A program made the translations under genes and the position numbers. Positions 25,637 to 34,312 of a stretch of DNA of 64,000 nucleotides are shown here, piece after piece (position 1 is the stretch's first letter; every line of letters begins with the position of its first letter). The DNA lies in NCBI GenBank assembly GCA_963737575.1, contig CAVTTJ010000010.1:1-64000 (forward strand), given 5' to 3'. The stretch is from VRUE01 sp963737575 (GTDB taxonomy: Bacteria > Actinomycetota > Thermoleophilia > Solirubrobacterales > 70-9). The notes beneath the pieces are model-generated. The model saw nothing but the letters and a program-made list of their open reading frames with translations. It was not told the origin of the DNA and searched no databases.

Positions 25637-27196
25637 ATGCTCACCGTCCAGAGCCTCCTCGACGAGCTTGGTCTCGACCTGGCCGCCGGGGGGCGGGGGG
25701 CGGCCGCGCCGGTTCGCTGGGTCCACATCTCCGAGCTCGAGGACCCGACCCCGTGGCTCTCGGGCGGAGAGCTGATGCTGACGACGGGGATCCCGCTCGA
25801 TTCGGCGGCCAAACAGCGCGCGTTCGTCAGCCTTCTGGCCGACCACAACCTCGCCGGCCTCGGGTTCGGGACCGGGTTCACGCACAAGAAACTGCCGAAA
25901 GCGCTGGTCGACGAGGCCGCCAAGCGTGACTTCCCGCTGTTCGAGGTCCCCTACTCGACCCCGTTCATCGCGATCACCGAGAAGGCGTTCGCCCGCCTCG
26001 TCAACGAGCAGTACGAGGTCCTGCAGCGCGGGATCGCGGTCCAGCGCCGGCTCGAGCGCCTGGTCCTCGAAGAGCGCGGCCTCGAGGAGATCGTCGCCAC
26101 GATCGCCTCCGCGGTCGGCGGCACCGTCGCGATCCTCGACGGCCGCGGCGAGCGACTCGCCGGGCGCGGCTTCCGGCGCCAGCTCTCTGCCGACGCGGTG
26201 AGTGCGATCGGCGACGAAGCCCTCTCCCATACCGGCGACGGCCACCCCTTCGTCCCGTCCCATCCCTCTGTCGCCGGGCGCGCCCTCGCCCACCCGGTGA
26301 TCTCGCCCGGGGGCGGGCCGCCGCAGGCGTGGGTCGTGATCGTCCGCGACTCCGGCGGCCTCGGTGACTTCGAGCGCCTGATCCTCCAGCAGGCGGTTGC
26401 CGTCGTCGCCCTCGAGCTGATGCGGCGGCGGGTCGCCCGCGAGACCGAGCGCCGACTCGCCGGCGACGTCCTCGCCGGCGCCCTCGGCGGCCGGCTCGAG
26501 GCCTCAGAGCTCCGCCGCCGGCTCGAGCCGTTCGGGATCGGGGGCGAGGCGGCGGTCCTCGTCTTCGACCTCGACGACCCCTCGGCGGCGGAGGCGGCTC
26601 TCGAGCGGGCCCTCGCCGCGGATGCCTGCCCCGCGGTCGTCGCCCCCCACACCAGCGCCGGCCGCGAGCTCCTCTGCGCCGTGGTCGACGCCGCCGACCG
26701 CGATCCCGTCGACCTGGCTGCCGACGCCCGGCGGGCGCTGATCAAAGAGCGCGGCACGGTCCGCGCCGCCGCCAGCCGCGCGGCACCGCCCGAGGAGCTG
26801 CGGCACTCCTTCCACGAAGCGCGCTGCGCGCTGGAGGCGACCGCTTTCTCCAACGGCAACGAACCCGAGGTCGCCTCGTGGCGCGATCTCGGCGCCTTCA
26901 CGCTGCTGCTCTCGATCCAGGACGACGACGCGCTGCGGCTCTACTGCGACAGCGTCCTCGGGCCGATCGAGCAGGGCGACGAGGAATACGGCGGCGAGCT
27001 GCTGCGCTCGCTGGAAGCCTTCATCGAGCAGAACGGGCAGTGGGAGCGGGCCGCCCGCGAGGTCTACTGTCACCGCCACACCCTGCGCTACCGGATGCGC
27101 AAGGTGGAAGAGCTGACCGGGCGCGACCTGTCCCGCGCCCACGACCGGATCGAGTTCTGGCTGGCACTCCGAGCAAGGGAGCTTGTGGGGGTATGA
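25637..27196 (+). CDS. PucR-family transcriptional regulator
   Basis: A 519-residue regulator. The N-terminal PucR sensor domain starts LTVQSLLDELGLDLAAGG and includes GGELMLTTGIPL. A middle region (~200-400) resembles the GGDEF-like part of the CdaR/PucR group. The C-terminal PucR-type helix-turn-helix contains YCHRHTLRYRMRKVEELTGRDL. PucR proteins activate purine, amine or GABA catabolism in response to pathway metabolites. Sitting directly behind the aminotransferase, it probably controls this operon and perhaps the divergent permease genes. Confidence 0.92.
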   Translation: MLTVQSLLDELGLDLAAGGRGAAAPVRWVHISELEDPTPWLSGGELMLTTGIPLDSAAKQRAFVSLLADHNLAGLGFGTGFTHKKLPKALVDEAAKRDFPLFEVPYSTPFIAITEKAFARLVNEQYEVLQRGIAVQRRLERLVLEERGLEEIVATIASAVGGTVAILDGRGERLAGRGFRRQLSADAVSAIGDEALSHTGDGHPFVPSHPSVAGRALAHPVISPGGGPPQAWVVIVRDSGGLGDFERLILQQAVAVVALELMRRRVARETERRLAGDVLAGALGGRLEASELRRRLEPFGIGGEAAVLVFDLDDPSAAEAALERALAADACPAVVAPHTSAGRELLCAVVDAADRDPVDLAADARRALIKERGTVRAAASRAAPPEELRHSFHEARCALEATAFSNGNEPEVASWRDLGAFTLLLSIQDDDALRLYCDSVLGPIEQGDEEYGGELLRSLEAFIEQNGQWERAAREVYCHRHTLRYRMRKVEELTGRDLSRAHDRIEFWLALRARELVGV

Positions 27197-27233
27197 AGAA
27201 CAATTCCGCCCGCGTGCTCGCGAATAATTCCGC

Positions 27234-27305
27234 CGCCTCCTCTGCTCCCGCTCGCGCGCGCTCATCACTACCGGCGATCTCTGCGCGCGCGCTCCCGCGT
27301 CCGGC
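27234..27305 (-). repeat. dispersed 72-73 bp repeat, copy C (reverse orientation)
   Basis: Occupies most of the 144-bp gap between pucR and ald. On the minus strand it has the order seen in the other two copies: a GGACGCGGGAGCG block, then GCCGGT and ATGAG, then GCGAGCGGGAGCAGAG and GGCG. It differs by a 2-bp deletion near the start and alternating CG in place of GAGC. See copies at 45206-45278 and 56542-56614. Confidence 0.75.
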
Positions 27306-27340
27306 GGGCGGCGGGCGAACTCTGAGACCGGAGTTGAGAC

Positions 27341-28528
27341 GTGAAGGTTGGAGTTCCGACGGAGATAAAGGACGACGAGTACCGCGTCGCGATCACCCCG
27401 TCCGGAGTGCGCGAATTGACCGAACATGGGCACGAGGTTCTGATCGAGACCGGCGCCGGCGACGGCAGCGCGATACCCGACTCGAGCTTCGAGGCACAGG
27501 GGGCGAGGATCGTCCCCGATGCCGACGCCGTCTTCGGCGAGGCCGAGATGGTGATCAAGGTCAAGGAGCCGCAGCCGGACGAGGTCGAGAGGCTGCGCCC
27601 CGACCAGGTTCTCTTCACCTACCTGCACCTGGCGCCCGCCCCGGAGCTGACCCGCGGCCTGCGCGAGTCCGGGGCGACCTGCATCGCCTATGAGACGGTC
27701 GAGGACTCGAGGGGACACCTGCCGCTGCTGGCCCCGATGAGCGAGATCGCCGGCAAGATCGCGACCCAGGCGGGCGCCTTCATGCTCGAGAAGCCGCTAG
27801 GCGGGCGCGGCATCCTGCTCGGCGGGGTGCCCGGAGTCGCCGCGGCGAACGTGATGGTCATCGGCGGCGGCGTCGTCGGCATGAACGCCGCCTTCATCGC
27901 GATCGGGATGGAGGCCGACGTATTCGTCTTCGACAAATCGATCGACCGCCTGCGGGATCTCGACGTCAATTTCTCCGGCGGTTGTTCGACCGTCTACTCG
28001 ACGACGCTCGCGATCGAGGAGATGCTTCCCCGCGCCGACCTCGTGATCGGCGCCGTCCTCGTCCACGGGGCGAGGGCGCCGAAAGTCGTCCGTCGCGAGC
28101 AGCTGGCGCTGATGAAGCCCGGCGCTGTCATGGTCGACGTCGCGATCGACCAGGGCGGCTGCTTCGAGACCTCGCACCCGACCACCCACCGGGACCCGAC
28201 CTTCGAGGTCGACGGGATCATCCATTACTGCGTCGCGAACATGCCGGGCGCGGTCCCGATCACGGCGACCTACGCCCTCACCAACGCGACCCTTCCCTAT
28301 GCGCTGGCGCTCGCCGACGAGGGGGTCGCCGGAGCGATCGAGAAGAACCCGGGCCTGCGGCCGGGCGTCAACGTCGCCGCCGGCAAGGTCACGCACCAGG
28401 CGGTCGCCGAAGCCACCCGCGAGGATTACACGCCCCTGAGCGCGGCACTCTCGAGCGAGATTTCCAGTGATGGGAGACGCGAGAGAGCAAAGCGCGAAAT
28501 TCATCCCGAGATAAGGAGTGTTGAATGA
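27341..28528 (+). CDS. ald: alanine dehydrogenase
   Basis: NAD-dependent oxidative deamination of L-alanine to pyruvate and ammonia. It has the AlaDH N-terminal catalytic region (KEIKDDEYRVAITPSGV-like opening, EVLIETGAGDGS, VKVKEPQ with the catalytic lysine) and the NAD-binding GGGVVGMNAA. Later motifs include VLVHGARAPKVV and MVDVAIDQGGC. The last ~20 residues (RRERAKREIHPEIRS) exceed the usual family end. The stop overlaps the gabD start by 4 bp. Recycling the alanine made by the upstream aminotransferase back to pyruvate is a sensible local role. GTG start. Confidence 0.93.
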   Translation: MKVGVPTEIKDDEYRVAITPSGVRELTEHGHEVLIETGAGDGSAIPDSSFEAQGARIVPDADAVFGEAEMVIKVKEPQPDEVERLRPDQVLFTYLHLAPAPELTRGLRESGATCIAYETVEDSRGHLPLLAPMSEIAGKIATQAGAFMLEKPLGGRGILLGGVPGVAAANVMVIGGGVVGMNAAFIAIGMEADVFVFDKSIDRLRDLDVNFSGGCSTVYSTTLAIEEMLPRADLVIGAVLVHGARAPKVVRREQLALMKPGAVMVDVAIDQGGCFETSHPTTHRDPTFEVDGIIHYCVANMPGAVPITATYALTNATLPYALALADEGVAGAIEKNPGLRPGVNVAAGKVTHQAVAEATREDYTPLSAALSSEISSDGRRERAKREIHPEIRSVE

Positions 28529-29892
28529 GCAAGTACGCCGTTGTCAACCCGGCCACCGGTGAGACGGTGAAGGAGTATCCGGAAATCTCGGACGCCGACC
28601 TTCGCGCGGCGGTCGGGCGGGCCGATGAGGCATACCGAACCTGGTCGAGCGCCTCCACGGTGGCCGAGCGGGCGGAAATTGTGCGCAAGGTCGGCGAGCT
28701 TCACAAGGAGCGCAGCAGGGAGCTGGCCGAGATCATCGTCCGCGAGATGGGCAAGCCGATCGAGCAGGCTGTCGGCGAGGTCGACTTCGCCGGCGACATC
28801 TACGGCTTCTACGCCGACAACGCCGAGGACCTGATGGCCGATGAGCCGGTCAAGGGCTTCGCCGGCGAAGGCACGGCGGTGATCCGCCGCAGCCCGTTCG
28901 GCGTCCTGCTCGGGATCATGCCCTGGAACTTCCCCTACTACCAGGTGGCTCGGTTCGCCGGCCCGAATTTGGTGATCGGCAACCCGATCCTGCTCAAGCA
29001 TGCTCACCAGTGCCCGGAATCGGCCGAGGCGATCGCCCGGATCTTCAGCGACGCCGGCGCTCCCGAGGGCACCTACGAGAACATCTACGCGACCAACGAG
29101 CAGATCGAGTTGGTGATCGCCGACCCCCGCGTGCACGGTGTCTCGGTCACCGGCTCCGAGCGCGCCGGCGCCGCGGTCGCCGAGACCGCCGGCCGCAATC
29201 TGAAGAAGGTGGTGCTCGAGCTCGGCGGCTCCGACCCTTTCATCCTGCTCGGCACCGACGACGTCGACGGCGCGGCGCAGGCCGCGGCAGAAGCACGGCT
29301 CGACAACACCGGCCAGTCCTGCAACGCCGCCAAGCGCTTCATCGTCATCGACGAGCTCTACGACGAGTTCGTCGAGAAGCTTAAGGAGAAGATGGGCGCC
29401 TCGAAGACGGGCGACCCGACGGCCGAGGACACCGCGCTCGGCCCGCTCTCCTCGGCGAGTGCGGCGGATCACATCGAGGACCAGCTGAAGCGGGCGATCG
29501 ACAATGGCGCCGAGGCCCTCATCGGCGGCGGTCGTGACGGCAACTACATCGAGCCGACGATCCTCGCCGGGATCAAGCCCGGCGACGAGGCCTCCCAGGA
29601 AGAGTTCTTCGGGCCGGTGGCGCAGGTCTACAGGGTCGGCTCGGAGGAGGAGGCGGTCGAGCTCGCGAACCAGACCCCGTTCGGGCTCGGCTCCTACCTG
29701 ATGAGCACCGATGAGGACCAGGCCGAGCGGGTCGCGAACCAGATCGAAGCCGGGATGGTCTACGTCAACCTGGTCCTCGCCGACAGCCCCGAGCTGCCAT
29801 TCGGCGGCGTCAAGCGCTCCGGCTTCGGCCGCGAGCTGGGCACCTATGGAGCCGACGAGTTCGTCAACAAGAAGCTGATTCGCAGCGCCTGA
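28525..29892 (+). CDS. gabD: NAD(P)-dependent succinate-semialdehyde dehydrogenase-type aldehyde dehydrogenase
   Basis: A 455-residue aldehyde dehydrogenase of the GabD class. It shows the cofactor segment (IMPWNFPYYQVARF), the general base Glu in LELGGSDPFILL and the catalytic cysteine in NTGQSCNAAKRF. It oxidises the semialdehyde left by omega-transamination, succinate semialdehyde being the typical substrate. Translationally coupled to ald (ATGA). Succinate produced would feed the TCA cycle. Confidence 0.92.
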   Translation: MSKYAVVNPATGETVKEYPEISDADLRAAVGRADEAYRTWSSASTVAERAEIVRKVGELHKERSRELAEIIVREMGKPIEQAVGEVDFAGDIYGFYADNAEDLMADEPVKGFAGEGTAVIRRSPFGVLLGIMPWNFPYYQVARFAGPNLVIGNPILLKHAHQCPESAEAIARIFSDAGAPEGTYENIYATNEQIELVIADPRVHGVSVTGSERAGAAVAETAGRNLKKVVLELGGSDPFILLGTDDVDGAAQAAAEARLDNTGQSCNAAKRFIVIDELYDEFVEKLKEKMGASKTGDPTAEDTALGPLSSASAADHIEDQLKRAIDNGAEALIGGGRDGNYIEPTILAGIKPGDEASQEEFFGPVAQVYRVGSEEEAVELANQTPFGLGSYLMSTDEDQAERVANQIEAGMVYVNLVLADSPELPFGGVKRSGFGRELGTYGADEFVNKKLIRSA

Positions 29893-29930
29893 GACCGCAC
29901 CCATCCGCGCCTGCTGGTTTCTTACAGCCG

Positions 29931-31661
29931 GTGAGGGAACGCATCCGGGCAACAGCGGTCGGCTGTGCGCTTGCCGCGACGGTGCTCGCCGCGGGCGTGG
30001 CGACCGCTGCCGAAAGCGGGACGCCGACACCAGAAGTCCCCCGCTGTCACGGGCGCCAGGCGCAGATCGTCGGCACCGAAGGTCCCGACAAGCTGACCGG
30101 CACGCCCGGCCGCGATGTGATCTACGGCGGCGGGGGCGACGATGTGATCCTCGGCAGCCTCGGCAACGACCTGCTCTGCGGCGGCCCCGGCGCCGACCTG
30201 ATCCACGGCGGCCGCGGCAATGACATCGCCGACGGCGGCACCGGCGATCACGACCGGGTGATCGGCGACCTCGGCGACGACACCCTCCTCGGCGGGCCGG
30301 GTAACTACGACGAGGTTGCCGGTGGCCTCGGGATCGACACGCTCAACGGCGGCCCCGGCAATTTCGACCTCGTCCACGGCGACTATGGCTATGACCGGAT
30401 GGACGGCGGCTCGGGCACCGGCGACGTCGCCTCCTTCGCCACCGACGTCGCGGCGGGTCGCGACGGCGGCGACTACGTCTCGCTGCCCGAACACCTCGCG
30501 CGCGGCGACGGCCACGACACGCTCTTTCGGTTCGAGAGCATCGAAGGGTCGGCCTTCAAGGACACCCTGATCGGCAACAAGAACGCCAACGTCCTCGACG
30601 GCGGGGCCGGCAACGACACGTTGATCGGCGGCGGCGGCGCGGACACGCTGATCGGCGGCCAGGGCAGCGACGGCTGCAAGGGCGCGAAGGGGCGGACCGA
30701 ATCCTGCGGCAAGGAAAAGAAACCGAAGGCCACCGCCTACATCGAACTCGACTCGACGCCGGCGGGCGGCGGCGGCCTGGCGATCGTCGGCGGCGGCGGC
30801 AACGACGACTTCACAGTCGCCTTCGACCCGCTCTCCTCGAGCTTCGGCATCACCACCGGCGGCGGCGTCGCGATCGGGCCCGGCTGCACTCGGGTCAGCA
30901 CCGTCCAGGTCAACTGCTCCGCCGACGGCCCCGCCCGCTGGATGATGGCCGACCTCGGCCCCGGGAACGACAAGTTCCGGGTCGAAGGCTCGCTGGCCGC
31001 GGTCGAGGATGTGCGGATCGGCGGCGGGCTCGGCAACGACGTCATCCACGGCGGCCCCGAGGACGACCTGATCGAGGCCGGCCATGGCGCCGACCGCCTC
31101 TACGGGGGCGCCGGCTCCGACGGCCTGATCGGCAACGTGCCGGGCCCGACCTACCTCTACGGCGAAGGCAGCGGCGACCTGCTCGCGGCCGGCAGCGGCT
31201 GCGCCGGCGGCGACATCGTCGGCGGGCCCGGGCGCGACGACGCCTCCTTCGCTGAGACCCAGGCCCACCCAGGCCTGCTCTACATCTCCTTCCCGAAACA
31301 CAAGGCCTGGGTCGACGCGATCAAGGGCTGTAATCCGGTCCACCTCGACCGCACCGACGAGGACATGGAGGGATCGTTCGACAACGATGTCCTGATCGGC
31401 AACTCGCAGGCCAACTCGATGCTCGGGCAGCCCGGCCAGGACGAGTTCTACGGCAACGGCGGCGAAGACACGATCGACGCCCGCGACGGCAGGCGCGACT
31501 TCGTCATCCAGTGCGGGCGCCACCCGGTCCGGCCCGAAGGCAAGGCGCTGATCGATTCCTTCGACCCGCCTACGACCGCCTGCGCCTCGGTCACCCACGG
31601 GACCCCGGTCAAGGGTCTCGGCCAGGCCGCGGGTGGGCCCGCCAAGGGTCATCTAGGCTAG
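29931..31661 (+). CDS. secreted RTX/hemolysin-type calcium-binding repeat protein
   Basis: A 576-residue exported protein with a signal peptide (ending about VATA). It is built largely of glycine/aspartate nonapeptides of the GGxGxDxLx type in three clusters: residues ~40-150 (GGGGDDVILGSLGNDLLCGG), ~220-255 (LDGGAGNDTLIGGGGADTL) and ~365-430 (GGLGNDVIHGGPEDDL). Between them lie non-repetitive segments with paired cysteines. Such repeats form a calcium-binding beta-roll outside the cell. No protease, lipase or other catalytic domain is recognisable, and no type I secretion genes are adjacent, so the export route would be Sec. GTG start. Confidence 0.85.
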   Translation: MRERIRATAVGCALAATVLAAGVATAAESGTPTPEVPRCHGRQAQIVGTEGPDKLTGTPGRDVIYGGGGDDVILGSLGNDLLCGGPGADLIHGGRGNDIADGGTGDHDRVIGDLGDDTLLGGPGNYDEVAGGLGIDTLNGGPGNFDLVHGDYGYDRMDGGSGTGDVASFATDVAAGRDGGDYVSLPEHLARGDGHDTLFRFESIEGSAFKDTLIGNKNANVLDGGAGNDTLIGGGGADTLIGGQGSDGCKGAKGRTESCGKEKKPKATAYIELDSTPAGGGGLAIVGGGGNDDFTVAFDPLSSSFGITTGGGVAIGPGCTRVSTVQVNCSADGPARWMMADLGPGNDKFRVEGSLAAVEDVRIGGGLGNDVIHGGPEDDLIEAGHGADRLYGGAGSDGLIGNVPGPTYLYGEGSGDLLAAGSGCAGGDIVGGPGRDDASFAETQAHPGLLYISFPKHKAWVDAIKGCNPVHLDRTDEDMEGSFDNDVLIGNSQANSMLGQPGQDEFYGNGGEDTIDARDGRRDFVIQCGRHPVRPEGKALIDSFDPPTTACASVTHGTPVKGLGQAAGGPAKGHLG

Positions 31662-31665
31662 AGCC

Positions 31666-31863
31666 ATGACCAGGGCTCCGGGACCGGACGAGGCCGCCGC
31701 GATCGCCGCGGCGCTCGACCGGTTCCGCGCTGAGACGGCTCCGGCCGAAGGCGATGGGCGGGAGGCGACCGGCCCGTGGCATCGGGCGGCGCTGGCGGAG
31801 GGCGTCAGCGCCAAGCGAGCCATCCTGCAGGACTCACAAGGAGGGCTGAAATGGCTGTCGTGA
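31666..31863 (+). CDS. small protein, possibly acyl-CoA carboxylase epsilon-like
   Basis: A 65-residue ORF starting 5 bp after the RTX-like gene and overlapping the dodecin start by 13 bp. The pattern of an early (PDEAAAIAAALDRF) helix, a variable linker and a single tryptophan (GPWHRAALAEG) resembles small epsilon subunits of actinobacterial acyl-CoA carboxylases. This is a weak resemblance, and the carboxylase-like gene is 8 kb away. It may instead be a lineage-specific small protein co-translated with dodecin. Confidence 0.4.
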   Translation: MTRAPGPDEAAAIAAALDRFRAETAPAEGDGREATGPWHRAALAEGVSAKRAILQDSQGGLKWLS

Positions 31864-32060
31864 AAATCATCGAGCTGGTCGGCAGCTCGAAAACCTCAAC
31901 CGACGATGCCGCCCGGCAGGCGCTGGCTCAGGCCCAGGGCACGCTGCGGAACATCCGCGCGGTCGACATCGTCTCGACCGGTATCCGCGGCGAAAACCTC
32001 GACGAGTACCGGGCCCACGTCCGGATTGCGTTCCTCGTCGAGGGGACGGACGTCGATTGA
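31851..32060 (+). CDS. dodecin family protein
   Basis: A 69-residue flavin-binding dodecin; the family forms dodecamers that store or buffer FMN/riboflavin. The whole domain is visible, from MAVVKIIELVGSSKTSTDDAA to the last strand YRAHVRIAFLVEG. A strong AAGGAGGG ribosome site before ATG 31851 fixes the start. The stop overlaps the rhodanese TTG start (TTGA). Confidence 0.92.
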   Translation: MAVVKIIELVGSSKTSTDDAARQALAQAQGTLRNIRAVDIVSTGIRGENLDEYRAHVRIAFLVEGTDVD

Positions 32061-32431
32061 GCGAGGTGGCGACCGTCGCCCCGGAGGACGTCGGCGGCCT
32101 GATCGACAAGGGGGCACAGCTGATCGACGTCCGCACCGACCACGAGTGGGAGGCGGGCCGGATCGCCGGCGCCGAGCACATCGAGCTCGGCGAGCTCGGC
32201 AAGCGCGTCGCGGAGATCGACCGCGAGCGCCCGGTCCTCCTCTACTGCCGCGGCGACAACCGCTCCGACATGGCCGCCGCTGCCCTGGCGGGCGAGGGAT
32301 ACGACGCGAGGGTCCTCTCGGGCGGGATCGAGGCCTGGGCCGAGAGCGGCCGGCCGCTCGACCCGGAGGGCGGCTTCGTTGCCGAGTCGGGCGAGGCCGC
32401 GGCCCTGCTCCAGGCACGAAAACCCCGCTGA
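32057..32431 (+). CDS. rhodanese-like sulfurtransferase
   Basis: A 124-residue single-domain rhodanese with the catalytic cysteine in the loop YCRGDNRS and the conserved LIDVRTDHEWEAGRIAGA and VLSGGIEAW motifs. It can transfer sulfane sulfur to a thiol acceptor. TTG start overlapping the dodecin stop. It lies 48 bp upstream of the sulfate-assimilation operon, which may be functionally relevant, although a separate promoter appears to separate them. Confidence 0.88.
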   Translation: MSEVATVAPEDVGGLIDKGAQLIDVRTDHEWEAGRIAGAEHIELGELGKRVAEIDRERPVLLYCRGDNRSDMAAAALAGEGYDARVLSGGIEAWAESGRPLDPEGGFVAESGEAAALLQARKPR

Positions 32432-32462
32432 GACTCAAAATACCCTAATCCCTGTCAGGTTT

Positions 32463-32471
32463 TGCTATTTT
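32463..32471 (+). promoter_or_regulatory. extended -10 promoter element for the sulfur operon
   Basis: TGCTATTTT (TG-n-TATTTT) lies in an AT-rich island between the rhodanese gene and sulfite reductase. It ends 8 bp before GTG 32480. Transcription would begin at or very near that GTG, suggesting a leaderless mRNA. No convincing -35 box is seen, as is allowed for extended -10 promoters. Confidence 0.4.
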
Positions 32472-32479
32472 CCCTGGCC

Positions 32480-34312
32480 GTGGAGGTAGTCGTCGACCAG
32501 GACAAGAAGCAGCACGGCAAGGGACGGACCGGGACCCTCGAGAACCCGGAGACCTACGAGAACGTCCCCGGGCACATCATCCCGATCATCGAGCGCGAGT
32601 TCGATGACTTCGACAACGAAGCCGAGCAGTTCCTCGCCGGCGACCTGGCCGAGGACCAGTTCATCGGCTTCCGCCTCAAGCAGGGCGTCTACGGTCAGCG
32701 CCAGCCCGACGTCCAGATGATCCGGGTGAAGCTGCCCTTCGGCGGCGTCACCCCTGAGCAGATGGACGTCTTCGGCCAGGTCGTCGAGCGCTATGCGCCA
32801 CTCGACAAGGGCCACATCACGACCCGCCAGAACATCCAGATCCACCACGTCCCGCTGCGCGACACCGAGAAGCTGCTGCGCGAGATCGCCGAGGCCGGGC
32901 TCTCCTCGCGCGAGGGCTGCGGCAACACGATCCGCAACGTCACCGGCGATCCCTGGGCCGGCGTCGCCCCCGACGAGGTCTTCGACCCGACTCCCTACGC
33001 TGGCGCCTACGTCCGCTACTTCGTCCGCCACCCGACGACGCAGCTGATGCCGCGCAAGATCAAGACCGCCTTCACCGGCTCCGACGAGGACCGGGCGATC
33101 ACCGGGATCCACGACATCGCCTTTCTCAGCCGCGAGCGCGACGGTGTCCGAGGCTTCGAGGTCAGGGTCGGCGGCGGCACCTCGATCATGGCCCGCGTCG
33201 CGCCGACCCTCTACGAGTTCGTCGAGGCCGACAACGGCGACTACCTCAAGGTCGCCGAGGCCGCGTTGCGGATCTTCGATCGGCAGGAGTGGCTTCGCGT
33301 CAACCGCGCCCGCGCCCGGATCAAGGTCCTGATCGACAAGATCGGGATCGACGCCTTCCGCGAGCAGGTCGACGAGGAGCTGACCGGCGAGTGGGCGCAG
33401 GAGCGCGATTTCGACCTCGACCGGCTCCGGTTCGACGACGACGAGGAGGAGCTTGCCCCGCCGGTCCCGGCCGCCGCGGCCTCGCCGAACGGCGACCGCA
33501 CCGGGTTCGAGCGCTTCGTCGAGGGCAACGTCCAGGCCCAGCGCCAGGAGGGCTTCTCCGCGGTCGAGGTGAAGATCGACAGAGGCGACCTGACGCCGGA
33601 CCAGTTCCGCGGCCTGGCGGCGATCATGCGCGAGTTCACCGGCGGCTACGCCCGCAGCACCGTGCAGCAGAACCTGGTTCTGCGCTGGGTCCGGGACGAG
33701 TCGTTGTACGACGTCTGGCAGCGCCTCGAGGCGCTCGGCCTCTCCGAGGTCGGGCCGCGGACTGTCACCGACGTCGTCAGCTGCCCCGGGACCGACAGCT
33801 GCAAACTCGGGATCACGAGCTCGATGGGGCTCAACCGGGCGATCAAGCAGCGGGTCGAGGAGATGGAGATCGCCGACCCGCAGACGAAGAAGATCCAGAT
33901 CAAGATGAGCGGCTGCCCCAACGGCTGCAGCCAGCACCACATCGCCAACATCGGCTTCTACGGAGCCTCGCTGAAGGTCGGCGAGCGCCAGATGCCCGCC
34001 TACATCCCCCATATCGGCGGCAACTACGAGGGCGGCGATGTCATCTTCGGCACCAGGCTGAAATCGCGCCTGCCGGCCAAACGCGTCCCCGAGGCCGTCG
34101 AGCGCTGGATCCGGCTGTATGAGGCCGAGCGCGCCGACGGCGAGGATTTCAACCCGTTCGCGGAGCGGATCGGCGCCGAGCCCTTCGAAGCGGCGGTAAA
34201 GGATCTGACCCTTCCGGCCGAGTTCAGCCTCGAGACGATGCAGCAATTCATCGATTGGAACCGCGCAAGCCCCTACAAGGTCGAGCGCGGGGAGGGCGAG
34301 TGCGCGATATGA
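32480..34312 (+). CDS. ferredoxin-type sulfite/nitrite reductase (sirohaem, 4Fe-4S)
   Basis: Catalyses six-electron reduction of sulfite to sulfide (or nitrite to ammonia). Two ferredoxin-like/catalytic repeats are recognisable, with arginine-rich substrate motifs (GHITTRQNIQIHHV). The cluster-binding cysteines are in CPGTDSCKLG and SGCPNGCSQHH. Position ahead of APS reductase, ATP sulfurylase and APS kinase argues for sulfite. GTG 32480 is taken as start; a TTG at 32462 is upstream in frame but overlaps the promoter-like element. About 610 residues, longer than typical mainly through an acidic/proline linker near residues 320-345. The stop overlaps the next ATG. Confidence 0.92.
   Translation: MEVVVDQDKKQHGKGRTGTLENPETYENVPGHIIPIIEREFDDFDNEAEQFLAGDLAEDQFIGFRLKQGVYGQRQPDVQMIRVKLPFGGVTPEQMDVFGQVVERYAPLDKGHITTRQNIQIHHVPLRDTEKLLREIAEAGLSSREGCGNTIRNVTGDPWAGVAPDEVFDPTPYAGAYVRYFVRHPTTQLMPRKIKTAFTGSDEDRAITGIHDIAFLSRERDGVRGFEVRVGGGTSIMARVAPTLYEFVEADNGDYLKVAEAALRIFDRQEWLRVNRARARIKVLIDKIGIDAFREQVDEELTGEWAQERDFDLDRLRFDDDEEELAPPVPAAAASPNGDRTGFERFVEGNVQAQRQEGFSAVEVKIDRGDLTPDQFRGLAAIMREFTGGYARSTVQQNLVLRWVRDESLYDVWQRLEALGLSEVGPRTVTDVVSCPGTDSCKLGITSSMGLNRAIKQRVEEMEIADPQTKKIQIKMSGCPNGCSQHHIANIGFYGASLKVGERQMPAYIPHIGGNYEGGDVIFGTRLKSRLPAKRVPEAVERWIRLYEAERADGEDFNPFAERIGAEPFEAAVKDLTLPAEFSLETMQQFIDWNRASPYKVERGEGECAI

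Noticed and set aside
29922..31652. 576-codon minus-strand ORF opposite the RTX-like gene
   Set aside because: Its Val/Ala/Asp-rich repeats are the antisense reading of the Gly/Asp nonapeptide codons.
32420..32480. S-box/SAM or other riboswitch upstream of the sulfur genes
   Set aside because: The gap is about 50 bp, too short for a known aptamer, and the promoter-like element appears to sit almost on the start codon.
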